Assembly: GCA_018335855.1 (NCBI GenBank)
Contig: JAGXRM010000008.1
Location: 62,001-126,000 of the forward strand
DNA length: 64,000 nucleotides
Reading direction: 5' to 3'
Source: Clostridiales bacterium
Lineage (GTDB): Bacteria > Bacillota > Dethiobacteria > Dethiobacterales > Dethiobacteraceae
Positions 18,524 through 26,335 of this stretch are shown here, piece by piece. The notes under the pieces are model-generated. The model did no database searches, was not told the origin of the DNA, and saw only the letters and a list, made by a program, of their open reading frames with translations. Position numbers and translations under genes: made by a program. How positions within the stretch are numbered: position 1 is the stretch's first letter; the number at the start of each line of letters is the position of its first letter.

Positions 18524-18988
18524 TCACTGAATGTACTGTTTGTGATACCCTCGCAGATAGTAAGCTACAAGAAACACGGTAAGCAGGAAAAGTTGCTGTG
18601 GAATTGACACAAGTATTCTGAGCCAGGAATTGCCCAAAATCATTTCATATGTAATGGATAAACCCGTAGTAATCAGTGGGAGAAACAGACTTTCTGCCGC
18701 TACCAAAAAGACAAAACCCAGAAAGGCTGCAGCTATTGACTCTTTATAAGAAACTTTAAAGAAGTAGCACAGATATATGGACATGAGGATAAAAATAAAT
18801 ATAGAGTGATAGCCGAAAGACAGAGGTAATTTCCTGATGATAAATGCAGAGATACTATAAAGTATGGAAACAGAGAGAATAGTCTGGAAGCGCGGCCGGA
18901 TACCCATTAGCGTTAAGCCTACGGAAGCTAAAAGCATTCCTTCCGGAATAGCCAACAAGAGCAGTGTAATCAGAGGCATTTTATCCAT
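18524..18988 (-). CDS. Polytopic membrane protein, stand-alone sensor-domain-like
   Basis: 154 aa, almost entirely hydrophobic with about five helices and no catalytic domain. It opens MDKMPLITLLLLAIPEG and has short loops (GIRPRFQ, LPLSFGYHS). This composition resembles the N-terminal sensor half of AgrC/GHKL-type receptor kinases, but no kinase part follows in frame. It sits between the histidine kinase and agrB, 49 and 24 bases away, with RBS AAAGGAG. I infer a peptide receptor or kinase partner; the function is unproven. Confidence 0.6.
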   Translation of the reverse strand: MDKMPLITLLLLAIPEGMLLASVGLTLMGIRPRFQTILSVSILYSISAFIIRKLPLSFGYHSIFIFILMSIYLCYFFKVSYKESIAAAFLGFVFLVAAESLFLPLITTGLSITYEMILGNSWLRILVSIPQQLFLLTVFLVAYYLRGYHKQYIQ

Positions 18989-19037
18989 TAATAAATCGCT
19001 CCTTTAAAAGGTTTCTTTATTATTCGCTCATACCAGG

Positions 19038-20159
19038 TTAGCAGATTTGACCGGCTACCTGACATGTATCATCAACAGGGATACAGATAGTAAATTGGGT
19101 ACCCTGACCGACGATGCTCTCTACCTCAATTATACCGTGGTGGGCAAGAATAATGTTTTGCGAAATTGACAGGCCCAGTCCGGTGCCGGCATCCTTTGTC
19201 GTAAAAAATGGGGTGAACACTTTTCCCAAAGCTTCCGGGCTAATTCCCTGGCCGCTATCGTTTACACGGACAACTGCGGTTTTTCTTTTCTCTTTCCAGA
19301 TAGCAGATACAGAAAGAGTTCCTCCATTCGGCATTGCCTGGAGTGCGTTTGTAAACAGGTTTAAAAAGACCTGGATAAACTGATCACGGTCCAGGCACAA
19401 TTGCGGCAGACCGTGAGCAGGGTAAAAGTAAATCTCGATATTTTTCCGCACCGCTTCACCATATACCAGTGAAACTGCGGAGTCTATCACGTCATTGAGT
19501 TGAACCAGAGATTTTTTCGGGGTGTCTGGCCGGCTAAAGCGAAGAAAATCACTGATAATCTGGTTGGTGCGTTTTATTTCATCCAATACCAGTTGATATA
19601 CGTCCTGTTCACTGCTTTCACAGTTTTGTTCCAGCAGTTGCACATATCCCTGAATGACAGTAAGCGGGTTCCTTATTTCATGGGTAATCCCGGCGGCAAT
19701 CTCACCGGCCAACGCGAGTTTTTCCATTCGTCTTGTATGCGCGTGCAGTTCCTCATTTTCCACAAGTTTTTTTCGCAAAGCTTCGATATTTTCCCGGAAC
19801 CAGTCTACGGTTATGGCAATTAAGAAATATACCGCGATAAACGGAAAAATCTCGAGGTCTGTAACAGTAAAGTTATCTAACGATAGAGCCCCCGGCATAA
19901 GGATATTAACAGCATAAATACTGCTTAATAAGGCAAAAACGATGCCTGGTGCAAAGCCGGAAAAAAAAGTAGTACAAAATATCAACACATAAAAAAAATA
20001 CAGGATTAGCCTTCCTTCATCCTGCGAAATAAATCTCGTCTGGTAGGACCATAGCAATACAAGATAAGTAATACAGGAAAAAACAAAGATCATTATTTTT
20101 AAGGATAGAGGAAATGACCGTTCTGAAAAAAAACGGGTCCCCAAGCTCTTTATATTCAT
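19038..20159 (-). CDS. Sporulation-type membrane sensor histidine kinase of the agr locus
   Basis: 373 aa. Four membrane helices in the first 120 residues, a short coiled linker, then HisKA with GITHEIRNPLTVIQGYV and HATPase with N box (NLFTNALQAMPNGG), G1 (DSGQGIS), F (FTPFFTTKDAGTGLGLS) boxes. HEIRNPLT is typical of KinA-E/NtrB kinases, not of AgrC (HPK10). No response regulator gene is nearby, so an orphan kinase feeding a distant regulator such as Spo0F or Spo0A is likely. ATG 20159 is behind GAGAGG. First gene of the reverse-strand agr array; its promoter contains a Spo0A box. Confidence 0.85.
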   Translation of the reverse strand: MNIKSLGTRFFSERSFPLSLKIMIFVFSCITYLVLLWSYQTRFISQDEGRLILYFFYVLIFCTTFFSGFAPGIVFALLSSIYAVNILMPGALSLDNFTVTDLEIFPFIAVYFLIAITVDWFRENIEALRKKLVENEELHAHTRRMEKLALAGEIAAGITHEIRNPLTVIQGYVQLLEQNCESSEQDVYQLVLDEIKRTNQIISDFLRFSRPDTPKKSLVQLNDVIDSAVSLVYGEAVRKNIEIYFYPAHGLPQLCLDRDQFIQVFLNLFTNALQAMPNGGTLSVSAIWKEKRKTAVVRVNDSGQGISPEALGKVFTPFFTTKDAGTGLGLSISQNIILAHHGIIEVESIVGQGTQFTICIPVDDTCQVAGQIC

Positions 20160-20201
20160 TGGTATCCTCTCATCAAGCACGTTTAAGACATTATTCTACA
20201 T

Positions 20202-20229
20202 ATTGTATGTCTAATTCGACAAAGCACAA
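20202..20229 (-). promoter_or_regulatory. Kinase promoter with embedded Spo0A box
   Basis: On the reverse strand: TTGTGC (20224-20229), 16-base spacer, TACAAT (20202-20207). TTTGTCGAA, the Spo0A box, occupies 20215-20223 between the two hexamers. Such a placement usually gives repression or class II-like control by phosphorylated Spo0A. Confidence 0.55.
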
Positions 20230-20333
20230 TATTTTCCTTTTTAGCGTGTCCTTTTTTTCTTAAAACAGGGACATATTTTTTTTCCGGACTGAATAGGATG
20301 GAAAAGAAAGACAGGCGGAAAAGAGGTGGATGT

Positions 20334-20873
20334 ATGGGTAAAAAATTGTTTGTGGTGGAAGCACGACGGTTATTACCGCTGTTGTTCCTCCTGGTACTGC
20401 TGGTGTCCCTGTCAGTGTATGATTCGTTTCGGGCCAGTCCCACAGTTGTCCCTCAGGAAGTGGCCAAGGGAAATGAAGTGAGTTTCACCACGGCCGACAA
20501 GGGCGAAAGGAAGGAACGTCCAACCTTCCGCCTGGCGGTAGACCAGCAAGGTTGGATGGAAGTGGCGGAGGCATGGTCTGTCAACCTGCCCCAGTACCCG
20601 TTCCAACCCCAGCATGAAATTGCTCTGTTTGCCCTGCACGCGGAAGTGCAAAAAATTCAGAGCGTCTCCAAAGGAGAAGCGGAGCTGGAAGTGAAAGTGC
20701 AGGTTGGACCGAAGAAGGACTTTTTCCATGCCGTAACCATGCCGATAGCCGATGTGATGCTGGAGGCGGGAGAGACAACGTGGACGTTCGTGGACAAAAA
20801 AGGAACAATACTGGAGCAGTTTACAGTTGGAGAAGTTGCAGAAACGATTGCTGATGAAACTCCTCAAAAGTAA
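20334..20873 (+). CDS. Membrane-anchored secreted protein of unknown function
   Basis: 179 aa. One N-terminal membrane anchor (LLPLLFLLVLLVSLSVYDSF) and an extracytoplasmic beta-rich domain of about 140 residues (ending EQFTVGEVAETIADE). The pattern of a protease-complex-inhibitor-like fold (hydrophobic strands, ALFALHAEVQKIQ, then ADVMLEAGETTWTF) suggests it caps or assists another extracytoplasmic protein, but I do not recognise the family. ATG 20334 follows AAGAGGTGG. Divergent from the agr kinase, convergent with the ATPase gene. Confidence 0.65.
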   Translation: MGKKLFVVEARRLLPLLFLLVLLVSLSVYDSFRASPTVVPQEVAKGNEVSFTTADKGERKERPTFRLAVDQQGWMEVAEAWSVNLPQYPFQPQHEIALFALHAEVQKIQSVSKGEAELEVKVQVGPKKDFFHAVTMPIADVMLEAGETTWTFVDKKGTILEQFTVGEVAETIADETPQK

Positions 20874-20903
20874 CCTGTAAGATGTATGATTTTCTCAACA
20901 AGT

Positions 20904-20938
20904 AAGAAGAAGGCATGCGCGACGCATGCCTTCTTCTT
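20904..20938. terminator. Bidirectional terminator
   Basis: 16-bp stem AAGAAGAAGGCATGCG / CGCATGCCTTCTTCTT with a CGA loop between convergent genes. Confidence 0.9.
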
Positions 20939-20939
20939 A

Positions 20940-22067
20940 TTATTGTGCATTCATTTTGTAAGCAGTATCAGGGAGTAAATTTCGCATAATTTCCTCTTGC
21001 AGTTTACAGATTTGGTTAAAGTCCATGACGGGGATGTAGTATTCTTCCAGCTTTAGATGAACCCGTTTTGCCCGTTGAAAATTCTCTACTGCCTTACCCA
21101 GCAGGAACCAGAATCGTTCCAGATTCTCCGCACGTTCCCCGGAAGTACTTTTCAGGGAAGACACCCGGGCATACTTGCCCAATGTCAGTGTAATCTGGGA
21201 CCGGAGCTGGTGGGTGGCTTCCAGTGAAAAGGAGTGGGGGTAAGTCGCCTTGACAAACGCTGTTTGTAAAACAGGAACGACTACGGCATCAATTCGCTCC
21301 GGGTCAAATGGACAGCGGTACACTTCCAGGTCATGACCGGCGCGCCGGACAGTATCATATACTTGTTGCAGCAAATACGATTTGCCCGTTCCAGGATCGC
21401 CGGTTAACAGATAGAGTGTGGTGCAGTCTTGTAGAATGGACGGGTAGAAGTTCATTAAGCCGGCAGAGGATACGGCACCGGCAAAGAGATGCCGCTCAAC
21501 AGGTTTTGTTTTAGCCGGCGGCAATGCGGCCACCAGTTCGTTAAGCAGTTGGTGGCTCATCTTTGATAAGCTGAAATAATCCATGGCCAGCGACATCAGG
21601 TAACGGAGCTTTTCCATGACCACATTGGCTTCTTTCAGGTACTGGTACGCCTGGGGATAAATTATTTTACTCTGCCCAATTAGATCTGATATCTCACCTT
21701 TATGCTGCTGAAGTACGGATGAGTTCCAAAAACGACCTAAGTTTATGATTTCATCCATGGCGCCTGGATACACAGGGTCTATAACATGAGGTGCCGTTCC
21801 GTCCACCACGGCAAACCCCAGCGAGGGGACTGCCACCCCGTCCAGGGAATTGGAATCTGAGGAACAGTAAAATTGCTCAATGTCAAAACCCTGTTCCATT
21901 GCCCGATTTCCGATTCCTTTCATCAATGTGGACTTTCCTGTCCCGGGGCCGCCCTTAATAATAACTAACCGTCTGTCAACCTGCCCGGGTATGTAGTGAA
22001 ACAAGGAATAGAAACCATAGGCTGTATTGCTACCCGCAAAAAATTGTCTCGTCCTCCCTTTTTCCAT
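20940..22067 (-). CDS. Double P-loop ATPase of spore-formers (PRK06851-like)
   Basis: 375 aa with two Walker A motifs: IKGGPGTGKST (about residue 40) and LTGDPGTGKSY (about 220). The two halves look like tandem duplicated NTPase domains with a shared pattern: P-loop, then an FYCSSD or YRCPFD strand and a DAVVVP/DGVAVP motif. The family is common in endospore-forming Firmicutes and lacks an assigned role. RBS AAAGGAGA before ATG. Monocistronic, ending at a shared terminator. Function not known; RNA or nucleotide handling would be a guess. Confidence 0.75.
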   Translation of the reverse strand: MEKGRTRQFFAGSNTAYGFYSLFHYIPGQVDRRLVIIKGGPGTGKSTLMKGIGNRAMEQGFDIEQFYCSSDSNSLDGVAVPSLGFAVVDGTAPHVIDPVYPGAMDEIINLGRFWNSSVLQQHKGEISDLIGQSKIIYPQAYQYLKEANVVMEKLRYLMSLAMDYFSLSKMSHQLLNELVAALPPAKTKPVERHLFAGAVSSAGLMNFYPSILQDCTTLYLLTGDPGTGKSYLLQQVYDTVRRAGHDLEVYRCPFDPERIDAVVVPVLQTAFVKATYPHSFSLEATHQLRSQITLTLGKYARVSSLKSTSGERAENLERFWFLLGKAVENFQRAKRVHLKLEEYYIPVMDFNQICKLQEEIMRNLLPDTAYKMNAQ

Positions 22068-22192
22068 GCTATTCTCCTTTCAATTAGGCAATTATCTGTC
22101 TTTCATCTTATGATGATGCGGAAAGAGTGTGCCTGTCCTCCAGACAACCCGCAAACCTGACCCCTAGGCTAAATGTTAAGCCTGACCGTGGT

Positions 22193-22221
22193 TTGCTAGT
22201 TTAGGGGTAAGATGGTATAAT
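22193..22221 (+). promoter_or_regulatory. Promoter of the HIT-family gene
   Basis: TTGCTA (22193-22198), 17-bp spacer, TATAAT (22216-22221). The -35 box lies in the 3' arm of a nested inverted repeat (GCAAACC 22151-22157 / GGTTTGC 22190-22196). Confidence 0.7.
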
Positions 22222-22255
22222 TAGGATTACGAAAATTGGACAAGGGGGTTTTGCG

Positions 22256-22588
22256 ATGCAAAATTGTATCTTTTGTAAGATTATCGCCAGGGAGATTCCT
22301 GGCGACATTGTCTTTGAAGATGATTCAATCATTGCTTTTCGGGATATCCAACCACTCGCACCGGTTCATGTCCTTGTAGTACCCAAAGAACATTATCGCT
22401 CTCTTGATGAATTGCCATCGGGCGACTTGCTCAATGCAGGGAATATTTTGCTTGCCATTAAGAATGTGGCGGAACAGTTAGGTGTATCCGGTGGGTATAA
22501 GGTGGTCACAAACTGCGGAGAGCCTGCTGGTCAGGTTGTCCCTCACCTGCATTTTCATATCCTGGCTGGAAAAAAGTTTGTCCCATAA
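22256..22588 (+). CDS. HIT-family nucleotide hydrolase (Hint-like)
   Basis: 110 aa, complete. Histidine-triad motif HLHFH at the C-terminus (VVPHLHFHILAGKKF) and the N-terminal CIFCKIIAREIPG, where two cysteines join the zinc site together with a histidine. It hydrolyses AMP-lysine or similar phosphoramidates. It precedes rpsU, as hit/yqeY genes often do in Clostridia. ATG 22256 behind AAGGGGG. Own sigma-A promoter; rpsU has another. Confidence 0.93.
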   Translation: MQNCIFCKIIAREIPGDIVFEDDSIIAFRDIQPLAPVHVLVVPKEHYRSLDELPSGDLLNAGNILLAIKNVAEQLGVSGGYKVVTNCGEPAGQVVPHLHFHILAGKKFVP

Positions 22589-22622
22589 GGGAAGACTCCC
22601 TCCCCCTTGGCTTTTGTGGCAG

Positions 22623-22651
22623 TTGACAGACAGTTATGAAAACGATATAAT
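22623..22651 (+). promoter_or_regulatory. rpsU promoter
   Basis: Consensus TTGACA (22623-22628), 17-bp spacer, TATAAT (22646-22651), 86 bases before the rpsU start. Confidence 0.92.
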
Positions 22652-22736
22652 CTATTAAGTATTCTTGGTATAATTCGTCGTAGAATTCGACAGCAATTCT
22701 TCCATGCAAGGTTAGTAGTGAGGGGAGGGAAAGCAG

Positions 22737-22925
22737 TTGACACAGATTAAGGTTGGGAAAAATGAGACTCTTGATAGCGCGATACGCCGTTTTAAAAAGC
22801 AGTGCGCTAAAACAGGAATTTTAGCCGAAGTTCGGAAGCGTGAACACTATGAAAAACCCAGTGTGAAGCGTAAAAAGAAATCCGAGGCGGCCCGGAAGAA
22901 CAACAACAAAAGGAAGTTCAGCTAA
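22737..22925 (+). CDS. rpsU: 30S ribosomal protein S21
   Basis: 62 aa, strongly basic, with the S21 core [32 protein letters not shown] start at 22737 behind GGGGAGGG; no ATG or GTG fits. It binds near the 3' end of 16S rRNA and aids initiation. A strong promoter upstream and a terminator downstream make it a one-gene unit. Confidence 0.96.
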   Translation: MTQIKVGKNETLDSAIRRFKKQCAKTGILAEVRKREHYEKPSVKRKKKSEAARKNNNKRKFS

Positions 22926-22930
22926 CATAT

Positions 22931-22955
22931 AAAACCCGGACTAAGCCGGGTTTTT
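22931..22955 (+). terminator. rpsU terminator
   Basis: AAAACCCGG-ACTAAG-CCGGGTTTTT, six bases past the rpsU stop. Confidence 0.92.
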
Positions 22956-23029
22956 ATGCGTCTACAGGTTGGTTTATCTTTTTTGCAGAATCGTATATAA
23001 TATAAGTGTTGAATATAGGAGGAATGGCT

Positions 23030-24340
23030 GTGATTAGAAAAACGCTGATCCTGCTTTTCGTTTTGTTGATTTCGGGTTTGCCGGGAGTTGTAGTTGCAGC
23101 AACGGCCACGGCTCAGCAATCTGTTTATGTCGTTCCAATAACCGGGCCGGTGGAAAAAGGGCTGAATCGTTATCTTGACCGTGCATTCGGCGAAGCCGAG
23201 CGCGCCGGTGCTTCTGCAATTATTCTGGAACTAAACACTCCCGGAGGCACCCTTGATGCCGCGCTTGATATCAGCGACCTGATTTTGGATTCTCCGGTTC
23301 CCGTCTATGCGTATGTTCGCTTCAGCGCATTGTCCGCCGGCGCTTACCTGGCCTTGTCTAGCCGTGCTTTGTATATGGCGCCGGGCAGTACTATTGGTGC
23401 TGCGGAAGTCCGCACATTAACGGGCGAAGAGGTGGAAGATGAAAAGCTTTTATCTGCCTGGGAAGCTAAAATGCGGGCAGTCGCAGTACAGCAGGGTAAA
23501 GATCCCCAGATAGCTGCCGCCATGGTAAACAGAGAAATTGCCATTGAGGGTGTCATTCGTGAAGGGAATCTGTTAACACTGACGGATACAGAAGCTTTGG
23601 ATTTAGGTTTTACAGACGGAATTTTCAATACCCGCAGTGAACTGCTGGCTGAATTGGGGCTGGCAGGTTCTGAGGTCAGGACGGTGGCCACAAGCCCTGC
23701 AGAGTCTTTGGCGCGTTATATTACCCATCCCGCTGTGGCGACAATTTTAATTGCTATCGGCCTGGCAGCCTTGGTGATTGAAGTCATGACTGCCGGTTTC
23801 GGTGTGGCGGGAACTATTAGTATTCTGGCGTTTTCCCTCTTTTTTGGCGGACATATTTTTGCTGGCCTGGCTGGCAGAGAAGTTATTTTCCTCTTTGCCC
23901 TGGGAGTTATTCTGCTAATGGTAGAAGCGTTTATCCCTAACTTCGGCATCGTCGGCCTTTCCGGATTAACGGCGGTGGTGGCTTCTGTGGTTCTCTCCGC
24001 AGCCACAACCGGGCAGGGTGTGCGTATGATTTCTGTGGCGATTTTCCTGGCTTTGCTTATTATCTTGGCCTCTTTCCGCTTTTTAAAGCGAACGGGGCTA
24101 TGGTCTCAAATTGTGCTCCAGTATGCTGAAACAAAGGATTTGGGTTATGTCGGCCCTGGTGATGCATCTCACCTGGTGGGTATGACCGGTTTAACACTGA
24201 CTCCGTTACGTCCGGCGGGCACGGCAGAAATTGACGGCAAACGGGTGGATGTGGTAAGCGAAGGAGGCTTTGTTCCCCAGGCCACTGAGATTAAGGTTGT
24301 TGGCACGGAAGGAAGCCGGATTGTTGTACGGCAGGTATAA
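23030..24340 (+). CDS. nfeD: Membrane-bound ClpP-class serine protease, NfeD family
   Basis: 436 aa. Signal peptide (residues 1-26), ClpP-like protease domain (NTPGGTLDAALDISDLI and the nucleophile in SALSAGAYLALSSRALYMAPG), then about five membrane helices and a soluble OB-fold NfeD domain at the C-terminus. Long-form NfeD partners with flotillin in membrane microdomains, and floA follows 17 bases later. GTG 23030 is chosen because AGGAGG is seven bases away; the ATG at 23024 lies one base after the RBS. Homologue of B. subtilis YqeZ. Confidence 0.93.
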   Translation: MIRKTLILLFVLLISGLPGVVVAATATAQQSVYVVPITGPVEKGLNRYLDRAFGEAERAGASAIILELNTPGGTLDAALDISDLILDSPVPVYAYVRFSALSAGAYLALSSRALYMAPGSTIGAAEVRTLTGEEVEDEKLLSAWEAKMRAVAVQQGKDPQIAAAMVNREIAIEGVIREGNLLTLTDTEALDLGFTDGIFNTRSELLAELGLAGSEVRTVATSPAESLARYITHPAVATILIAIGLAALVIEVMTAGFGVAGTISILAFSLFFGGHIFAGLAGREVIFLFALGVILLMVEAFIPNFGIVGLSGLTAVVASVVLSAATTGQGVRMISVAIFLALLIILASFRFLKRTGLWSQIVLQYAETKDLGYVGPGDASHLVGMTGLTLTPLRPAGTAEIDGKRVDVVSEGGFVPQATEIKVVGTEGSRIVVRQV

Positions 24341-24357
24341 AAGAAGGAGGTTAAATT

Positions 24358-25350
24358 ATGATTGAATTATTGGTTTTGATTGGTCTGATTATTGTCGCAC
24401 TGTCTGTATTGCTGAGCGTTGTACCTATTGGTTTATGGATTTCGGCATTAGCTGCCGGTGTAAAGGTAAGTATTGTGACACTGATTGGTATGCGCTTGCG
24501 GCGCGTGCCGCCGGCAAAGATTGTAAACCCAATGATTAAGTCTACCAAGGCTGGATTGGATTTAAATGTGAATAAGCTGGAAGGTCACTTTCTGGCGGGC
24601 GGTAACGTAGACCGGGTTGTGAATGCGCTGATTGCTGCACAACGGGCTGGGATTGATTTGGGCTTTGAGCGGGCAGCGGCCATTGACTTGGCTGGCCGGG
24701 ATGTACTCCAGGCCGTGCAGGTCAGTGTAAACCCTCGTGTAATTGAAACACCAACGGTGGCAGCCGTTGCTAAAAACGGTATTGAAGTGAAGGCAAAGGC
24801 CCGTGTTACCGTACGGGCAAATATTGAACGGCTGGTCGGCGGTGCCGGCGAAGAGACAATCATTGCCCGGGTCGGTGAGGGTATTGTAACGACCATCGGT
24901 TCCGCCGCGACGCATAAAGAAGTGTTGGAAAATCCGGATATGATTTCCCGTACTGTGCTCAATAAAGGGTTGGATGCGGGGACTGCCTTTGAAATTCTCT
25001 CCATTGATATAGCCGACGTGGATGTGGGTAAGAACATCGGTGCCCAGTTGCAGACGGATCAGGCAGAAGCTGATAAACGCATCGCTCAGGCCAAGGCGGA
25101 AGAAAGGCGCGCCATGGCTGTGGCTACTGAACAGGAAATGGTGGCCCGGGTTCAGGAGATGCGTGCTAAAGTGGTGGAAGCGGAGGCAGAAGTACCGCGG
25201 GCGTTTGCCCAGGCTCTTCGCGAAGGCAAGCTGGGTGTGGTTGATTATTATAATCTGCAAAACATTAAGGCCGATACGCAGATGCGTGATTCCATAGGTA
25301 AGATGGGTGCATCCAAAGAGGATAAAGGCGAGGACAACCCCAGAAAGTAA
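24358..25350 (+). CDS. floA: Flotillin-like membrane scaffold protein
   Basis: 330 aa. N-terminal membrane hairpin (residues 3-40), SPFH domain ([25 protein letters not shown] region), and a C-terminal Ala/Glu-rich coiled coil ([20 protein letters not shown]). Organises lipid microdomains with NfeD. RBS AAGGAGG. Order nfeD-floA-small protein equals yqeZ-yqfA-yqfB in B. subtilis. Confidence 0.95.
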   Translation: MIELLVLIGLIIVALSVLLSVVPIGLWISALAAGVKVSIVTLIGMRLRRVPPAKIVNPMIKSTKAGLDLNVNKLEGHFLAGGNVDRVVNALIAAQRAGIDLGFERAAAIDLAGRDVLQAVQVSVNPRVIETPTVAAVAKNGIEVKAKARVTVRANIERLVGGAGEETIIARVGEGIVTTIGSAATHKEVLENPDMISRTVLNKGLDAGTAFEILSIDIADVDVGKNIGAQLQTDQAEADKRIAQAKAEERRAMAVATEQEMVARVQEMRAKVVEAEAEVPRAFAQALREGKLGVVDYYNLQNIKADTQMRDSIGKMGASKEDKGEDNPRK

Positions 25351-25362
25351 GGTGGTGGTACT

Positions 25363-25797
25363 GTGGAAACCTTAGTAATCTTCGCTATATTCATCATTTT
25401 CTCCGTAATCCGCTCTCTGGGCGGCCAGGGTCAGCGTCCTCCGGGGAGACCCATGCCCCCGGTCATGCAGCCGGTAAGAGCGCCTGTAAGGCCGCCGCAG
25501 CAGCAAATACCGAAACAAAGAGAAGAGGCTCCACCTCGGTACGTTGAGCAAGCTTACGTGCCGTATGATAACCCGATTTACCGGTCAAAAAATGAATTGC
25601 CGTTGGAGCTAAGGCCGGCAAAAAAGGAACGTTTGCCTAAGAAAGCTGAGGCGATATTGCCGGAAGGGTTGATATGCACCGAAGCCGGTCAAGTGCAAAC
25701 GTTGAACTGGAACCAAAATTCGGTTGTCGCAGGTGTTATATTTGCTGAAATTTTAGGGCCGCCCCGGGCAAAAAGACCCTGGAGCCCGCGCTACTAG
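25363..25797 (+). CDS. Small proline-rich membrane-anchored protein
   Basis: 144 aa. One N-terminal helix (TLVIFAIFIIFSVIRSL), then a Pro/Gln-rich disordered stretch (residues 22-60), and a C-terminal cap VVAGVIFAEILGPPRAKRPW, a short motif seen at the end of several clostridial membrane-associated proteins. GTG start 12 bases after floA, RBS AAGGTGG. It holds the place of YqfB in the floA operon without obvious homology. Probably an accessory of the flotillin scaffold (inference). Confidence 0.65.
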   Translation: METLVIFAIFIIFSVIRSLGGQGQRPPGRPMPPVMQPVRAPVRPPQQQIPKQREEAPPRYVEQAYVPYDNPIYRSKNELPLELRPAKKERLPKKAEAILPEGLICTEAGQVQTLNWNQNSVVAGVIFAEILGPPRAKRPWSPRY

Positions 25798-25834
25798 TCC
25801 AGGCTGTTTAAAAACGAGTGCTCTAATTTAGATA

Positions 25835-25874
25835 CCCCGGCCCAGGCGATATATATCGCCTGGGCCGGGGTTTT
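25835..25874 (+). terminator. Terminator of the nfeD-floA operon
   Basis: 16-bp stem CCCCGGCCCAGGCGAT and its complement with an ATAT loop, then TTTT. Confidence 0.92.
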
Positions 25875-25894
25875 ATATTACTGTAGCGAAATTA

Positions 25895-25972
25895 TATCAC
25901 TTTACGCTTTGTAATGGCTAATGTATACAGTTCAAGCTTTCATCAGGGAATTGAAAGCGCAAGCTTTTCTGG
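25895..25972 (+). other. Structured repeat element, copy B (upstream of yqfC)
   Basis: Related to 14-93: shares ATCACTTTAC, a TTTGTAA return arm, TGGCTAATG (TGCCTAATG in A) and, after a few gaps, AGGGAAxTGAAA and TTTCT-GG. It forms alternative stems GCTTTC/GAAAGC (25936-25941, 25953-25958) and AAGCTT/AAGCTT. The conserved parts are loops and flanks while stem sequences differ, as in a structured RNA. Confidence 0.5.
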
Positions 25973-26030
25973 TCGAAAAACATAAGAGACGTTGAAAATG
26001 CATAGTAATTAGCAGAATGGGGGGAGGCTT

Positions 26031-26312
26031 GTGGTCGGCAAAGGGGATAAAAAATGGCGGCAAAATCTGGCAGATCTGTTTGAGTTACCGCGGGAGATTG
26101 TGTTAAACCTGCCACGGTTAACTGTAATCGGAAACCTGCAGTGTTATCTTGAGAATCACCGGGGCGTGATTCAGTATACCACGGAAAAAGTCCGTCTTGC
26201 AGTAAATGGCGGCGAGATCATTATCCATGGGGAAAATTTGGTCATTCGTTATATGGCGAACGATGAAATAGCAGTAGACGGTAATATCAGTAAAGTCCAC
26301 TATGAGTTTTAA
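26031..26312 (+). CDS. yqfC: Sporulation protein YqfC
   Basis: 93 aa. A YabP/YqfC-family beta-rich domain: FELPREIVLNLPRLTVIGNLQCYLENHRG, then GGEIIIHGENLVIRYM and a final strand. The family is expressed in the mother cell under sigma-E in Bacillus. GTG start behind GGGGGAGG. It lies 23 bases before yqfD, its invariant partner in spore-formers. No convincing sigma-E promoter was identified; CATAGTAAT at 26001 is a weak -10 candidate. Confidence 0.93.
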   Translation: MVGKGDKKWRQNLADLFELPREIVLNLPRLTVIGNLQCYLENHRGVIQYTTEKVRLAVNGGEIIIHGENLVIRYMANDEIAVDGNISKVHYEF

Positions 26313-26335
26313 CGGCTGGAATAGGGGGTACAGGC

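Noticed and set aside
22686-22692. TTCGACA (Spo0A box core) before rpsU
   Set aside because: Only the 7-mer matches, without the flanking A/T of the other three; about eight 7-mer hits are expected by chance in the window and rpsU is a housekeeping gene.
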